Source: Alteriqipengyuania lutimaris
GTDB lineage: Bacteria > Pseudomonadota > Alphaproteobacteria > Sphingomonadales > Sphingomonadaceae
Reading direction: 5' to 3'
Assembly (NCBI RefSeq): GCF_003363135.1
Contig: NZ_QRBB01000001.1
Location: 2,020,501-2,084,500, forward strand
Length of the DNA stretch: 64,000 nucleotides
The position numbers and the translations under genes are program-made. The notes below the pieces were generated by a model that saw only the letters and a list, made by a program, of their open reading frames with translations, was not told the DNA's origin and ran no database searches. This document shows, piece after piece, positions 8,738 to 17,302 of the stretch. How positions within the stretch are numbered: position 1 is the first letter of the stretch; the number at the start of each line of letters is the position of its first letter.

Positions 8738-9955
8738 TCAGACCGCTTTCAGCCCCTCGTCGAGCTGTGCGATCAGATCCTCGGCGTCTTCGACCCCGCA
8801 CGAATAGCGCAGCAGCGTCTCCGAAATGCCCAGTTCAGCACGCTGCTCCGCGGTGCACTCGACATGGCTGGTGACCGACGGCGGGCCGATCAGCGTGTTG
8901 ACCGAGCCAAGGCTGGCCGCACGGTGGACATATTTGAGCCCGCCGACGAAGCGCTTGAGCGCGTCGAAGTCGCCATCGACCGAGAAGCTGAGCATCCCGC
9001 CGAAGCCGGACATCTGTCGCTTCGCCACCTCGTGCTTGTCGTGGCTTTCGAGCCCCGGATAGAACACGCTCGCCACCTTCGGGTGCTGATGCAGGAACTT
9101 CGCCACGGCGAGGCCGGTCTCGTTCTGCTTCTTCACGCGCAGGTCGAGCGTCTTCATCCCGCGCAGCAGGAGATAGGCGGAGAAGGCGGACAGGACGGCG
9201 CCGCAGATCTCGCGGTGCTCATAGACAGTCTTCACCAGATCCTCGCGCCCGATGAGCACGCCGCCCATCGCATCGTCGTGCCCGCCGAGATACTTGGTCG
9301 CCGAGTGCAGCACCAGATCGGCACCGAAGGCCAGTGGCTGCTGGTTGATCGGGGTCGCGAAGGTGTTGTCGACCACCACGATCGCGCCCCGTTTCCTGGC
9401 CGCGCGGATCGCCCGGTCGAGATCGATGATCTTGAGCGTCGGGTTGGTCGGGGTTTCCAGATAGACCAGCTCGCAGCCCTTATCGATCGCCGCGTCGATC
9501 GCGTCGGCATCGCTGGTTTCGACCAGATCGACCTCGATATGCATGCGCGGGAGCGTATCCATGAACAGGCGGCTGGTGCCGCCATAGCTGTCCTTGATCG
9601 AAACCACGCGGTCGCCCGGTGACAGCAGCGAGAGCAGCGTGTTCGAAATCGCCGCCATTCCGCTGGCAAAGGCGATCGCCTTTTCCCCGCCTTCGAGGAT
9701 CCGGCATTTCTCCTCGAACACGCCTACGGTCGGGTTCGTGTTGCGACTGTAAATATACCCTTCGGCCTGCCCCAGTGCGACCGCGGCCCATTCGTCCATA
9801 TCCTCGTAGGCGAAGGGGGCGCTCTGCACGATCGGCACCTGCGCGGCCCCGAAGGCCAGCGGCTTTTCCTCGCCCCCCCACACGGCGATGGTGGCGGGCT
9901 TCTGGTTGATGATGGACATGCGGTCTGCCCCGTTCGCGGGCGTGTAATCGGCCAT
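8738..9955 (-). CDS. Cystathionine gamma-synthase family PLP-dependent enzyme
   Basis: The product is 405 residues. Family motifs appear in order: YIYSRNTNPT (PLP-phosphate Tyr/Arg region), FASGMAAI, DSYGGTSRLF, LVYLETPTNP, VVDNTFATP, and the Schiff-base lysine in SATKYLGGH. Members carry out gamma- or beta-elimination or replacement on sulfur amino acids; the exact reaction (synthase, lyase or sulfhydrylase) cannot be read from the motifs. It begins four bases after the stop of the cyanophycinase fusion, with GAGG nine bases before the ATG, so it is probably translated from the same mRNA. That neighbour suggests a role with amino acids released from peptides, though this is inference. Confidence 0.88.
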   Translation of the reverse strand: MADYTPANGADRMSIINQKPATIAVWGGEEKPLAFGAAQVPIVQSAPFAYEDMDEWAAVALGQAEGYIYSRNTNPTVGVFEEKCRILEGGEKAIAFASGMAAISNTLLSLLSPGDRVVSIKDSYGGTSRLFMDTLPRMHIEVDLVETSDADAIDAAIDKGCELVYLETPTNPTLKIIDLDRAIRAARKRGAIVVVDNTFATPINQQPLAFGADLVLHSATKYLGGHDDAMGGVLIGREDLVKTVYEHREICGAVLSAFSAYLLLRGMKTLDLRVKKQNETGLAVAKFLHQHPKVASVFYPGLESHDKHEVAKRQMSGFGGMLSFSVDGDFDALKRFVGGLKYVHRAASLGSVNTLIGPPSVTSHVECTAEQRAELGISETLLRYSCGVEDAEDLIAQLDEGLKAV

Positions 9956-9959
9956 TATC

Positions 9960-11906
9960 TCAATCCTCGTTCGCCAGCGTTTCGTCGGCGTAGATCGCCT
10001 CTTGCGCCGGGTAGTCGCTGCTGGCCGCGCCCCGATACATTCCTTCGGTGTTCATCGCGAAGGCGACGCGCCCCATCGCGTCCATCGCGATCAGGCCGCC
10101 GTCGCCGCCCAGCGCGCCGATCGACCCGATCGTATCGTCGGCCGCCTGTGCGATGCTCTGTCCGTTCCACGCGACCCGGTCGCACACTTGGCGGCCCGCG
10201 CTCTCTCGGATGAAATATTCGCCGGTGCCGGTGCCCGAGACCGCGCACTTGCCGTTTGCGGCGTAGGTGCCCGCGCCGATGATCGGTGAATCGCCGATCC
10301 GGCCCCAGCGCTTGCCGGTGAGCCCGCCAGTCGAGGTGGCGGCAGCGAGGTTGCCGTCCTTGTCCAACGCCACCGCGCCCACCGTGCCGAAGCGATGCGT
10401 GGGATCGAGCGCGAGGGCGGAAAGGTTGTCCCGGCGCCACTCCTCGATTTGCCGCCAGCGGTGCTCGGTGCGGAAGTAGGACGGATCGACCTGCTCGATC
10501 CCCTGTTCGCGGGCAAACTGATCCGCACCGTCGCCCGACAGGAGTACGTGGCGCGAATTTTCCAGCACCGCACGCGCCAGTGTAACGGGGTGTTTCGTGG
10601 TGCTGACCGCCGCAACCGCGCCTGCATTCAGGGTCGCGCCGTCCATGATCGCGGCGTCGAGCTGGTTGCGACCTTCGGCATCGAACACCGCGCCGCGTCC
10701 CGCGTTGAACAGCGGATCGTCCTCGAGGATCCGCAGCGTCGCTTCGACCGCGTCGAGGCTGGTGCCGCCGTTTTCGAGAACTTCGGAGCCTGCTGCCAGC
10801 GCCGCCTGCAGGCTGGCGCGGTACGCCGCTTCCATCTCGGGCGTCAGGTCGCCGCGCTCGATCACGCCCGATCCGCCATGGATGGCGAGCGACCATTCGC
10901 GCCGCGCGGGCGGGGCGGGAACATTGCTCAACTCGCCGCCGCTGACCTGCGCAGTGCCGGAGACAGCAGGGTTGCTGACGGTCATATGGGCGAGATCTGC
11001 CCGGCTCTGCTTCCCGATGGCGGTTAGTTCGACCTGAGCCCATTCGAGTGCGCCGCTGTCTTCAAAACCCGGCGCGCCCTGTGGACGGACGAGCCATGCA
11101 TGCCCGTCGCTGGTCGTATGGAGGCGTGCGGTTCCATCGGCCTCGACGCACAGCGCAGTGTCCTCGTCGATGCCGAGGCCGATCGCGTCCGTGTTACCCG
11201 CAGCTCGCGCCTGCGCCAGGAAAGCGACCAGCCGGCCGAGCCGGTCGCGCTCGCTGAAATGCGTGTCGGTGATGACATTGCCAAGGAAAGGCGCGGTGAG
11301 AAAATCGCTCACCAGCGTCACCTTAGAGCCCCTCGGATCGGCGAGTGCTTCGCGCGAATCGACCGCCTCTTCGGCCAGTGCGCCGTATCCGGTGCCGCCC
11401 AGGATCGCGAGGCCTGCGCTGGTCCCGCCAATCGGGCGACCCGCGGCCATATGAGCGTTGAGCGCAATCTCGACCGGCGTGTCCCGCCAGAAGCGCACAT
11501 ATTTCGACTGGTCGCCGCCTGCGATGAAAATTCCGTCGGCATGGGCGAGAATCTCGCCCACTCGCGGGTCGAAGGCGGCGTCGCGGTTCGCAAAGACCAG
11601 CGTCTGGACCGACGCGAGCCCGCCGATATTCTCCATCAGCCATTCGCCGTCGCTGCCATCCTGCGAGGCGCGCAGGATGACGAGGTGGCCGCCGCCTGCC
11701 TTGCCCGCGAACCAGCGCCACGCGGGCTTGCTCCAGTCAGACCCGCCGATCAGCAGCAGACCCGGCGACGGCACACCCGGCGTTGGATCCGACAGGTCTC
11801 CGGTCTCGTAATAGGTGTAACCGGGTGCGTCCCTGGCCTGGGCAAGGCCTGGCAGCAGCAGGGATAGGGCAGCGAGAAGCGCGACGACCAAACTTCTGGG
11901 TTGCAT
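9960..11906 (-). CDS. Exported cyanophycinase (S51) - isoaspartyl peptidase (Ntn) fusion
   Basis: The 648-residue protein has a signal peptide (MQPRSLVVALLAALSLLLPG, cleavage near AQA). Residues about 45-280 are a peptidase S51/cyanophycinase domain: LLLIGGSDWS, IFIAGGDQSKYVRFW, nucleophile elbow GGTSAGL with Ser163, and ITDTHFSERDRLGRL. Residues about 335-648 are a plant-type asparaginase/isoaspartyl peptidase: SLAIHGGSG, NAGRGAVF, the autocleavage site HRFG/TVGAVALD with Thr508 as nucleophile, and STGGLTGKRWGRIGDSP. Together they could cut cyanophycin to beta-Asp-Arg and then to Asp plus Arg outside the cytoplasm. The start at 11906 has GGGAGG eight bases upstream. Substrate is inferred from the families. 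Confidence 0.88.
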   Translation of the reverse strand: MQPRSLVVALLAALSLLLPGLAQARDAPGYTYYETGDLSDPTPGVPSPGLLLIGGSDWSKPAWRWFAGKAGGGHLVILRASQDGSDGEWLMENIGGLASVQTLVFANRDAAFDPRVGEILAHADGIFIAGGDQSKYVRFWRDTPVEIALNAHMAAGRPIGGTSAGLAILGGTGYGALAEEAVDSREALADPRGSKVTLVSDFLTAPFLGNVITDTHFSERDRLGRLVAFLAQARAAGNTDAIGLGIDEDTALCVEADGTARLHTTSDGHAWLVRPQGAPGFEDSGALEWAQVELTAIGKQSRADLAHMTVSNPAVSGTAQVSGGELSNVPAPPARREWSLAIHGGSGVIERGDLTPEMEAAYRASLQAALAAGSEVLENGGTSLDAVEATLRILEDDPLFNAGRGAVFDAEGRNQLDAAIMDGATLNAGAVAAVSTTKHPVTLARAVLENSRHVLLSGDGADQFAREQGIEQVDPSYFRTEHRWRQIEEWRRDNLSALALDPTHRFGTVGAVALDKDGNLAAATSTGGLTGKRWGRIGDSPIIGAGTYAANGKCAVSGTGTGEYFIRESAGRQVCDRVAWNGQSIAQAADDTIGSIGALGGDGGLIAMDAMGRVAFAMNTEGMYRGAASSDYPAQEAIYADETLANED

Positions 11907-12060
11907 GTATCGACCTCCCAAAGCGACCGGACCGATTATGGGAAAACGGCGCATCGGCGGCCGGAATGCCACACGCCCGCTTGCCCCTGTCAAACGATTC
12001 GACCGGCGCCAGCTTCGCAGATAGGTTGGATTGAATCAGGACTAATCGGCATATCCAGAG

Positions 12061-12073
12061 ACAGATTTTGTCG
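12061..12073. promoter_or_regulatory. Putative Lrp/AsnC operator in the divergent promoter region
   Basis: The 13-base ACAGATTTTGTCG lies between the divergent fusion gene (start 11906) and the Lrp/AsnC gene (start 12097). With the preceding base it forms a dyad GACA-N5-TGTC. Its exact reverse complement occurs at 12593-12605 in front of the TonB receptor gene. The placement 24 bases before the regulator start codon suggests autoregulation. Binding is inferred, not shown. Confidence 0.6.
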
Positions 12074-12096
12074 CTAATGAGCCCAGGGAGGCCAAT

Positions 12097-12570
12097 ATGA
12101 GGAATATCGACGCGGCAGACGCCCGCCTGCTCGAGGCGGTGCAGGCCGATGCGCACCTGACGGCCGAACAGCTCGGCGCCGCCTGCGGACTGTCTCCCAC
12201 CGCCGCGCTCAAGCGATTGAAACGGCTGCGTGCGGACGGCATCATAGAGCGCGAGGCGGCGATCGTTTCGCCGCGCCCGCTGGGCTACAACATCATGGCG
12301 CTGGTGATGGTGACGCTCGATCGCGAGGATCGCGGCGTGATCGACCGGTTCAAGCAGGACATCCGCAACACGCCCCAGGTCACCAACGGCTATTACATCA
12401 CCGGCGATGCGGATTTCATCCTGACCGTCGTGGCGCGCGATATGGACGAGTACGACGAATTTACTCGTGACTTCTTCTACGACCGCCATCCGATCAAGAC
12501 GTTCAAGACCTGCGTGGTGATGAGCGTGGTGAAGACCAACGGGCCGCTCCCCGTGCACAAAGATGCGTAA
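12097..12570 (+). CDS. Lrp/AsnC family transcriptional regulator
   Basis: The product is 157 residues. An N-terminal winged helix-turn-helix (DARLLEAVQADAHLTAEQLG then LSPTAALKRLKRL) is followed by the RAM/AsnC ligand domain with VVARDMDEYDEFTRDF and a Gly-rich turn YYITGDADF. Lrp/AsnC proteins sense amino acids and bind DNA as dimers or octamers. It sits between an exported peptidase fusion and a TonB receptor, with matched operator-like motifs on both sides, so it is the likely local regulator. AGGGAGG precedes the ATG. Confidence 0.93.
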   Translation: MRNIDAADARLLEAVQADAHLTAEQLGAACGLSPTAALKRLKRLRADGIIEREAAIVSPRPLGYNIMALVMVTLDREDRGVIDRFKQDIRNTPQVTNGYYITGDADFILTVVARDMDEYDEFTRDFFYDRHPIKTFKTCVVMSVVKTNGPLPVHKDA

Positions 12571-12589
12571 TCTGTAAAAAGTCTCTCTA

Positions 12590-12610
12590 GAACGACAAAA
12601 TCTGTCGTTC
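12590..12610. promoter_or_regulatory. Putative Lrp/AsnC operator upstream of the TonB receptor
   Basis: A 21-base palindrome has perfect 8-base arms GAACGACA (12590-12597) and TGTCGTTC (12603-12610) with spacer AAATC. It contains the reverse complement of the motif at 12061-12073. It lies 20 bases after the regulator stop codon and about 200 bases before the receptor start codon, in the only gap that could hold the receptor promoter. Confidence 0.65.
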
Positions 12611-12807
12611 GACGAAGCGGATTTGCCCGAAGCTCTGAACCCGGCGCGATATAGTTTCCGGCAATGATCCTTTGCGCGGCGCATCCGACAGAGAACGCGC
12701 GCGTCAGGGGATGGCCGCTCCGCCAATCGGTGGAGACGGGAGGGGACGCCGGTTCAGGCGAAGTAATCAAGGTCGCGGGTGCGCTGCACCCGAGGGGGAA
12801 CATTTTT

Positions 12808-15684
12808 ATGCGCCGAATCTCAATTGCCATCGCGCTGGCAGGCACCAGCCTGATCGCAACCGCCGCCGCCGCCCAGAGTGCGGATCCGGCGCCGCAGGCG
12901 GACGCGGACGACGATACGCTCGAACTGCGCGACGACGACGCGCCCGAGCAAGGCAATGTCATCATGGTTCTGGGCTCGCGCATTCCGCGCTCGCAAGAGG
13001 AAGGGCCCGCGCCGGTCACGGTCATCAGCTCGGAAGACATCCTCAGGCAGGGCTATGGAGACGTCCCCGAACTGCTGCGCTCGGTCACCCAGAACAACGG
13101 CGAGACGCAGAGCACGCAAAGCTACGGCGCGAACACCTTCACGCCCGGCGCCAAGCAAGTGGACCTTCGCGGGCTCGGCCCCAACCATACGCTGGTGCTG
13201 GTCAACGGCCGCCGCGTCGCCGATTTTCCCATGCCCTATGGCGGGAACAGCAACGTCGCCGACATCTCCAACATCCCCATCGGCCTGATCGAGCGGGTCG
13301 AAATCCTTAGCGGCGCGGCTTCCGCGATCTACGGATCGGACGCGATTTCGGGTGTGGTCAATTTCCAGCTCAAGCAGGAACCGGACGGCACGCGAATCGA
13401 TGCGCAGGTTGGCCTGACCGAGGATGGTGGCGGGGAATCGTGGCGCATCACCGGGTCGACCGGCTTCCGGTCGGGGCCCTTCCACGCGCTGATCGGCGCG
13501 CAGTACAGCGCGCAGCGCCCGCTATGGGGCTACGAGCGCGAAATTCAGGATTCGACCGCCGACAATTCGACGACGGAGGATCCGCTCGCCTACCGCAACT
13601 TCGTGCGATACGATTCGGGCGGCTACTACATCGATCCGGGCGCCTCGACCTGCGCCGATCTGGGCTTCACCAACCAGGGCACCACCTTCTACGCGTCGCG
13701 CGATGGATACGGCTTCGACGTCGACAACGGCTATGCCGCGACCGACGGCTATTTCTGCGGCAGCAACGAAGCGATCGCCTATGGCCAGATCCTGTCGGAC
13801 CGCGACCAGATCAGTCTCTATGGCTCGGCGGGCTATGAACTGAGCTCCACCACCGATCTCTTCCTCGACGCGCAGTTCGGCTATTCGGATCTCGAACTCT
13901 TCAACGGCTTCAAGACCTGGTTCTACGTCGCGCCCGACGGGAACGAGGAGGGGCTGTTCTACAACCCGCAATATCTCGATCCGATCGACACCTACTGGCT
14001 CGATCAGCTCGACGGGTGGAGCCGGACGTTCACCCCCGAGGAGATCGGCGGATTCGAGAACGGGATGATCCAGAACGAATCCTACACGTTCAACATCACG
14101 CCCGGCATTCGCGGGCAGATGGGCCTCGCCGGGCGGCAGTGGGATTACGAGCTCTATTTCAACCATGCCAGCTACAGCTCGCGCATGGCGTGGCCCGAAA
14201 TCGTGATCGACAAGGCGAACGACCTGTTCCTCGGCCAGCCGATCGACGATCCGGACAACATCACCGGCTACCAGCGCTTCGATGCCGACCCGACGCGCCT
14301 GTTCACCGCACTGACCCCGGCCGAATATGCGAGCATCCAGGAATACACGGTCTACGAGCCCAAATCGTGGGTGAACAATATCCAGGCGAACATCACCACG
14401 ACCAGCCTGTTTGAGCTGCCGGCCGGGCCGGTCGGGTTCGCCGTGGTCGCCGAAGCCGGCAAGGCGGGGTACGAGATCAACCCCGATCCCAAGGCGCTGA
14501 CGCAATACTACGTCGGCATCCAGGATTCGGACGGCGAGGGCGATCGCGAACATTGGGGCATCGGCGCGGAAATGCGCGTGCCGGTATTCTCTTTCCTCAG
14601 CCTGACCGGCGCGGGCCGTTACGACGGATACAATTACGCGGGCAACAATTTCGGCGAGTTCACCTATAATGCGGGCGCCGAATTGCGGCCCACCGACACG
14701 ATCCTCGTGCGCGGAGCGATCGGTACGGGCTTCCGCGCACCCGACCTGCACTACGTCTATCGCGGCCCAGGCACGGTCAACGGCGGCGGCGCGGACTATT
14801 ACAACTGCCGCCTCGAACAGACCGACCCCACGCTCGCCGATTGCGTCAATACCCGTTACGAGGGCTTCATCCAGCAGCGCAGCGGCAACCGCGAATTGCT
14901 GCCCGAAACCGCGCAGTCGGTCACTGCGGGGATCGTCTGGGCACCGGGCCGGATCTTCGACATCTCGGTCGACTATTTCCGCATCCGGATGGAAAACCAG
15001 GTCCTCAACCTCGACACCAACAGCCTGCTGATCGACGAGGCGAATTGCCGCCTCGGCACCGATATCAACGGCGGCACGATCGACACGAGCTCACCCACCT
15101 GCGTCGACGCGCTCGAGCGAGTCCAGCGCTATGAGTCGGGCGCGTCGGCTGGCGAACTGCAAAGGATCAGCGTCGTGCCGATCAACGTGGCGCGCGAGCG
15201 GGTGGAGGGGATCGACGTCGCGCTCAACAGCCGTTTCGGCATGGGGCGCGCGGGCGATGTCGCGATCGGCGCCAGCTACACCTACGTCTTCGACCACAAG
15301 ATACAGCAGTATCCGGGCGATCCGACGCTGGACAAATACGTGCCCCTCAACGGCTACGAAATCCCACGCGACAAGGGCAAGGCGTACCTCACGTGGAGCC
15401 TTCCGCGATTCTCGACCACGATCACCGGCATCCGCATCGGCGAGATGACCAACTGGAACTGGGACGACAAGATCGACGAAAGCTATTGGTTCAACCTGTC
15501 GGCCCAGTATGATGTCACTGAGCGGATCCGCCTGTCTGGCACGGTCAACAACCTGTTCGATCGCGACCCGGTCGAGGACCCGAGCCACGCGAGCTATCCC
15601 TATTACAACGGATCGTGGTTCGATGCGGTCGGGCGCCGCTACTACCTTCAGCTGACCTACAAGTTCGGCGGGGAGGCGCTCTGA
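12808..15684 (+). CDS. TonB-dependent receptor (probable peptide/amino-acid oligomer uptake)
   Basis: The 958-residue protein starts with a signal peptide (MRRISIAIALAGTSLIATA, cleavage after AAAAQ). The plug domain follows (PVTVISSEDILRQGYGDVPE, VDLRGLGPNHTLVLVNGRR, ILSGAASAIYGSDAISGVVN). A long aromatic-rich beta barrel ends YYLQLTYKF with a short tail. TonB receptors of this size in sphingomonads import peptides, sugars or siderophores. The neighbours (peptidases, Lrp regulator) point to a peptide substrate, which is inference. The ATG at 12808 has GAGGGGG about ten bases upstream; an in-frame ATG at 12664 lacks a signal peptide. Confidence 0.93.
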   Translation: MRRISIAIALAGTSLIATAAAAQSADPAPQADADDDTLELRDDDAPEQGNVIMVLGSRIPRSQEEGPAPVTVISSEDILRQGYGDVPELLRSVTQNNGETQSTQSYGANTFTPGAKQVDLRGLGPNHTLVLVNGRRVADFPMPYGGNSNVADISNIPIGLIERVEILSGAASAIYGSDAISGVVNFQLKQEPDGTRIDAQVGLTEDGGGESWRITGSTGFRSGPFHALIGAQYSAQRPLWGYEREIQDSTADNSTTEDPLAYRNFVRYDSGGYYIDPGASTCADLGFTNQGTTFYASRDGYGFDVDNGYAATDGYFCGSNEAIAYGQILSDRDQISLYGSAGYELSSTTDLFLDAQFGYSDLELFNGFKTWFYVAPDGNEEGLFYNPQYLDPIDTYWLDQLDGWSRTFTPEEIGGFENGMIQNESYTFNITPGIRGQMGLAGRQWDYELYFNHASYSSRMAWPEIVIDKANDLFLGQPIDDPDNITGYQRFDADPTRLFTALTPAEYASIQEYTVYEPKSWVNNIQANITTTSLFELPAGPVGFAVVAEAGKAGYEINPDPKALTQYYVGIQDSDGEGDREHWGIGAEMRVPVFSFLSLTGAGRYDGYNYAGNNFGEFTYNAGAELRPTDTILVRGAIGTGFRAPDLHYVYRGPGTVNGGGADYYNCRLEQTDPTLADCVNTRYEGFIQQRSGNRELLPETAQSVTAGIVWAPGRIFDISVDYFRIRMENQVLNLDTNSLLIDEANCRLGTDINGGTIDTSSPTCVDALERVQRYESGASAGELQRISVVPINVARERVEGIDVALNSRFGMGRAGDVAIGASYTYVFDHKIQQYPGDPTLDKYVPLNGYEIPRDKGKAYLTWSLPRFSTTITGIRIGEMTNWNWDDKIDESYWFNLSAQYDVTERIRLSGTVNNLFDRDPVEDPSHASYPYYNGSWFDAVGRRYYLQLTYKFGGEAL

Positions 15685-15722
15685 TCGGCAGGGTGATTGA
15701 CCCGGTGCGATGTCGATCCGAC

Positions 15723-15756
15723 AAGGGAGGCTCCCCATCGTGATGGAGCCTCCTTT
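15723..15756 (+). promoter_or_regulatory. Stem-loop covering the ribosome site and start of the C69-like gene
   Basis: Bases 15723-15734 (AAGGGAGGCTCC) pair with 15745-15756 (GGAGCCTCCTTT) to make a 12-base stem with one G-U pair and a 10-base loop. The stem hides the Shine-Dalgarno GGGAGG, and the ATG at 15743 falls at the loop edge. It could limit translation of the C69-like gene, or serve as a terminator of the receptor transcript, although only three T residues follow and they are part of the stem. Confidence 0.6.
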
Positions 15757-17287
15757 CGTGCCTCTCTTCGTCCGCGCCTTCTCCATCGCAATTGCCGGCC
15801 TTGCGCTGGTCGCAACGACCGCCGCGCAGGCGAGCTATGCCTATTACGTCGGCAAGGACCTGACCGAAGACGGCAGCGTGATGGTCGGCGGGACGGGCGA
15901 GGAGGTGTCGAGCCACTGGCTCGAGATCGTGCCCGCGAAGGACCACCCGACCGATGCGACGATCACCGTCGGGGTGACGGCGGACGCGGTGATCCCGGGC
16001 GAACTGATCGCGATCCCGCAGGCGGCGCATACCTTCCGCTACATGCAGATGGCCTATACCGATTTCGAAGGTTTTCCGCCGCCGCTGACCAATGGCGGCG
16101 TCAACGAGCACCAGGTTGCCGTCCGCGACGTCTGGGCGCCGAGCCGGCAGGAACTGGTCGACATGACCCCCCGCCCGCAGCGCGGGGTGCAATATTCCGA
16201 CCTCGCCCGCATCGTGATGGAACGTGCCCGCACCGCGCGTGAGGGCGTCGAGATCATCGGCGATCTGATCGCGGCGCACGGCTTCGCGACCTATGGCGGC
16301 AACACCCACCTGATCGCCGACCCCGACGAAGGATGGGTCGTGTGGGAGTTCGCGGGCGGGCAGGGCCTGTGGGTGGCCGAACGTCTCGGGACCGACGAGG
16401 TGCGCGTGCTCTACCCCGGCGGGATCGGCGAGATACCGACCGAGCTTGCGGGCAATCCCGATTACCTTGCGTCGGACAATTTCATCTCCTTCGCGATCGC
16501 ACAGGGCTGGTACGATCCGGTTTCGGGCGAGCCGTTCAACGTCCAGCACGTCTATGGCGACCAGAGCATCCGCGATTTTCGCGATCCGGGCATCAAGCTG
16601 ATGTCGCCCGCAGCGATGGAGGCGGCGACGCGCGCGATGGCGCCGGTCAGCGAGGCCGATCTGATGGAACGGGTGCGCGATCCGCGCGTGGTCGATGACG
16701 ACAGCGGTTACGGGCAGGTCGTCGGCCTGCGCTCGGACCTCGCAGACCCCGACCTTATCCGCGTCTGGAACGCTCCGACAGGTTCGGTCGCCGCGCCGTT
16801 CAACGTGTGGTGGATGGGCATCGAGAAGGTGCCGATGGAATATGCGCAGCATCGCTATCTGACCAAGGACTCGGCGGCGACCTTCCTCGATCCCGATTAC
16901 CAGATGCAGGAGGCGACCCGCTTTGCCGGGCGCACCTTCAAGCGGGTGATGTATTATGCATGTTCGGCCCCGGACCGCCTGCTGCCGCCGGTGACCGACA
17001 TGCTGACGGGTTTCGAGCGCGAGACGCGCGGCGATCTGGAATGGGTGGAGCGGACCGCGCGGGCGATGATTGCCAGTGGCGACCGAGAGGCGGCGCGTGC
17101 GCTCCTGACGCACTATGCCGAAACCCGCGCCATTGCCGCGCTCGACATGGGCGACACCATGGCCGGCGCGCTCGACGCCTATACGCGGCTCGTGACCGAC
17201 CGGATCGCGCCGGAGGGCAAGCGGATCAACACGCTCGACCCGACGGTCAACTGCCTTGCCGATGGCGACCCGGATATCGCCGAGTAA
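15743..17287 (+). CDS. Secreted C69-like dipeptidase with Ser in place of the catalytic Cys
   Basis: The 514-residue protein has a signal peptide ending AAQA, after which the mature chain would start SYAYYVGKDLTEDGS. In C69 dipeptidases this position is the N-terminal Cys nucleophile (pattern C-x-x-x-x-VGK-x-x-x-DGS); here it is Ser31. Other family blocks are present: SSHWLEIVP, HTFRYMQMAYTDFEG, PPLTNGGVNEHQVAVRDVW, YATYGG-type NTHLIADPDEGW and EQGWYD-like IAQGWYDP. It may act as a Ser-type Ntn hydrolase or be a divergent relative. The start could be ATG 15743 or GTG 15758, which lies just after a stem-loop. It follows the TonB receptor by 58 bases and is probably co-regulated with it. Confidence 0.82.
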   Translation: MEPPFVPLFVRAFSIAIAGLALVATTAAQASYAYYVGKDLTEDGSVMVGGTGEEVSSHWLEIVPAKDHPTDATITVGVTADAVIPGELIAIPQAAHTFRYMQMAYTDFEGFPPPLTNGGVNEHQVAVRDVWAPSRQELVDMTPRPQRGVQYSDLARIVMERARTAREGVEIIGDLIAAHGFATYGGNTHLIADPDEGWVVWEFAGGQGLWVAERLGTDEVRVLYPGGIGEIPTELAGNPDYLASDNFISFAIAQGWYDPVSGEPFNVQHVYGDQSIRDFRDPGIKLMSPAAMEAATRAMAPVSEADLMERVRDPRVVDDDSGYGQVVGLRSDLADPDLIRVWNAPTGSVAAPFNVWWMGIEKVPMEYAQHRYLTKDSAATFLDPDYQMQEATRFAGRTFKRVMYYACSAPDRLLPPVTDMLTGFERETRGDLEWVERTARAMIASGDREAARALLTHYAETRAIAALDMGDTMAGALDAYTRLVTDRIAPEGKRINTLDPTVNCLADGDPDIAE

Positions 17288-17302
17288 ACGGCATTCCCCG
17301 GA

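Noticed and set aside
12664..12807. N-terminal extension of the TonB receptor from an earlier ATG.
   Set aside because: The signal peptide begins at the ATG at 12808 with a GAGGGGG before it; the upstream stretch has no signal or conserved residues.
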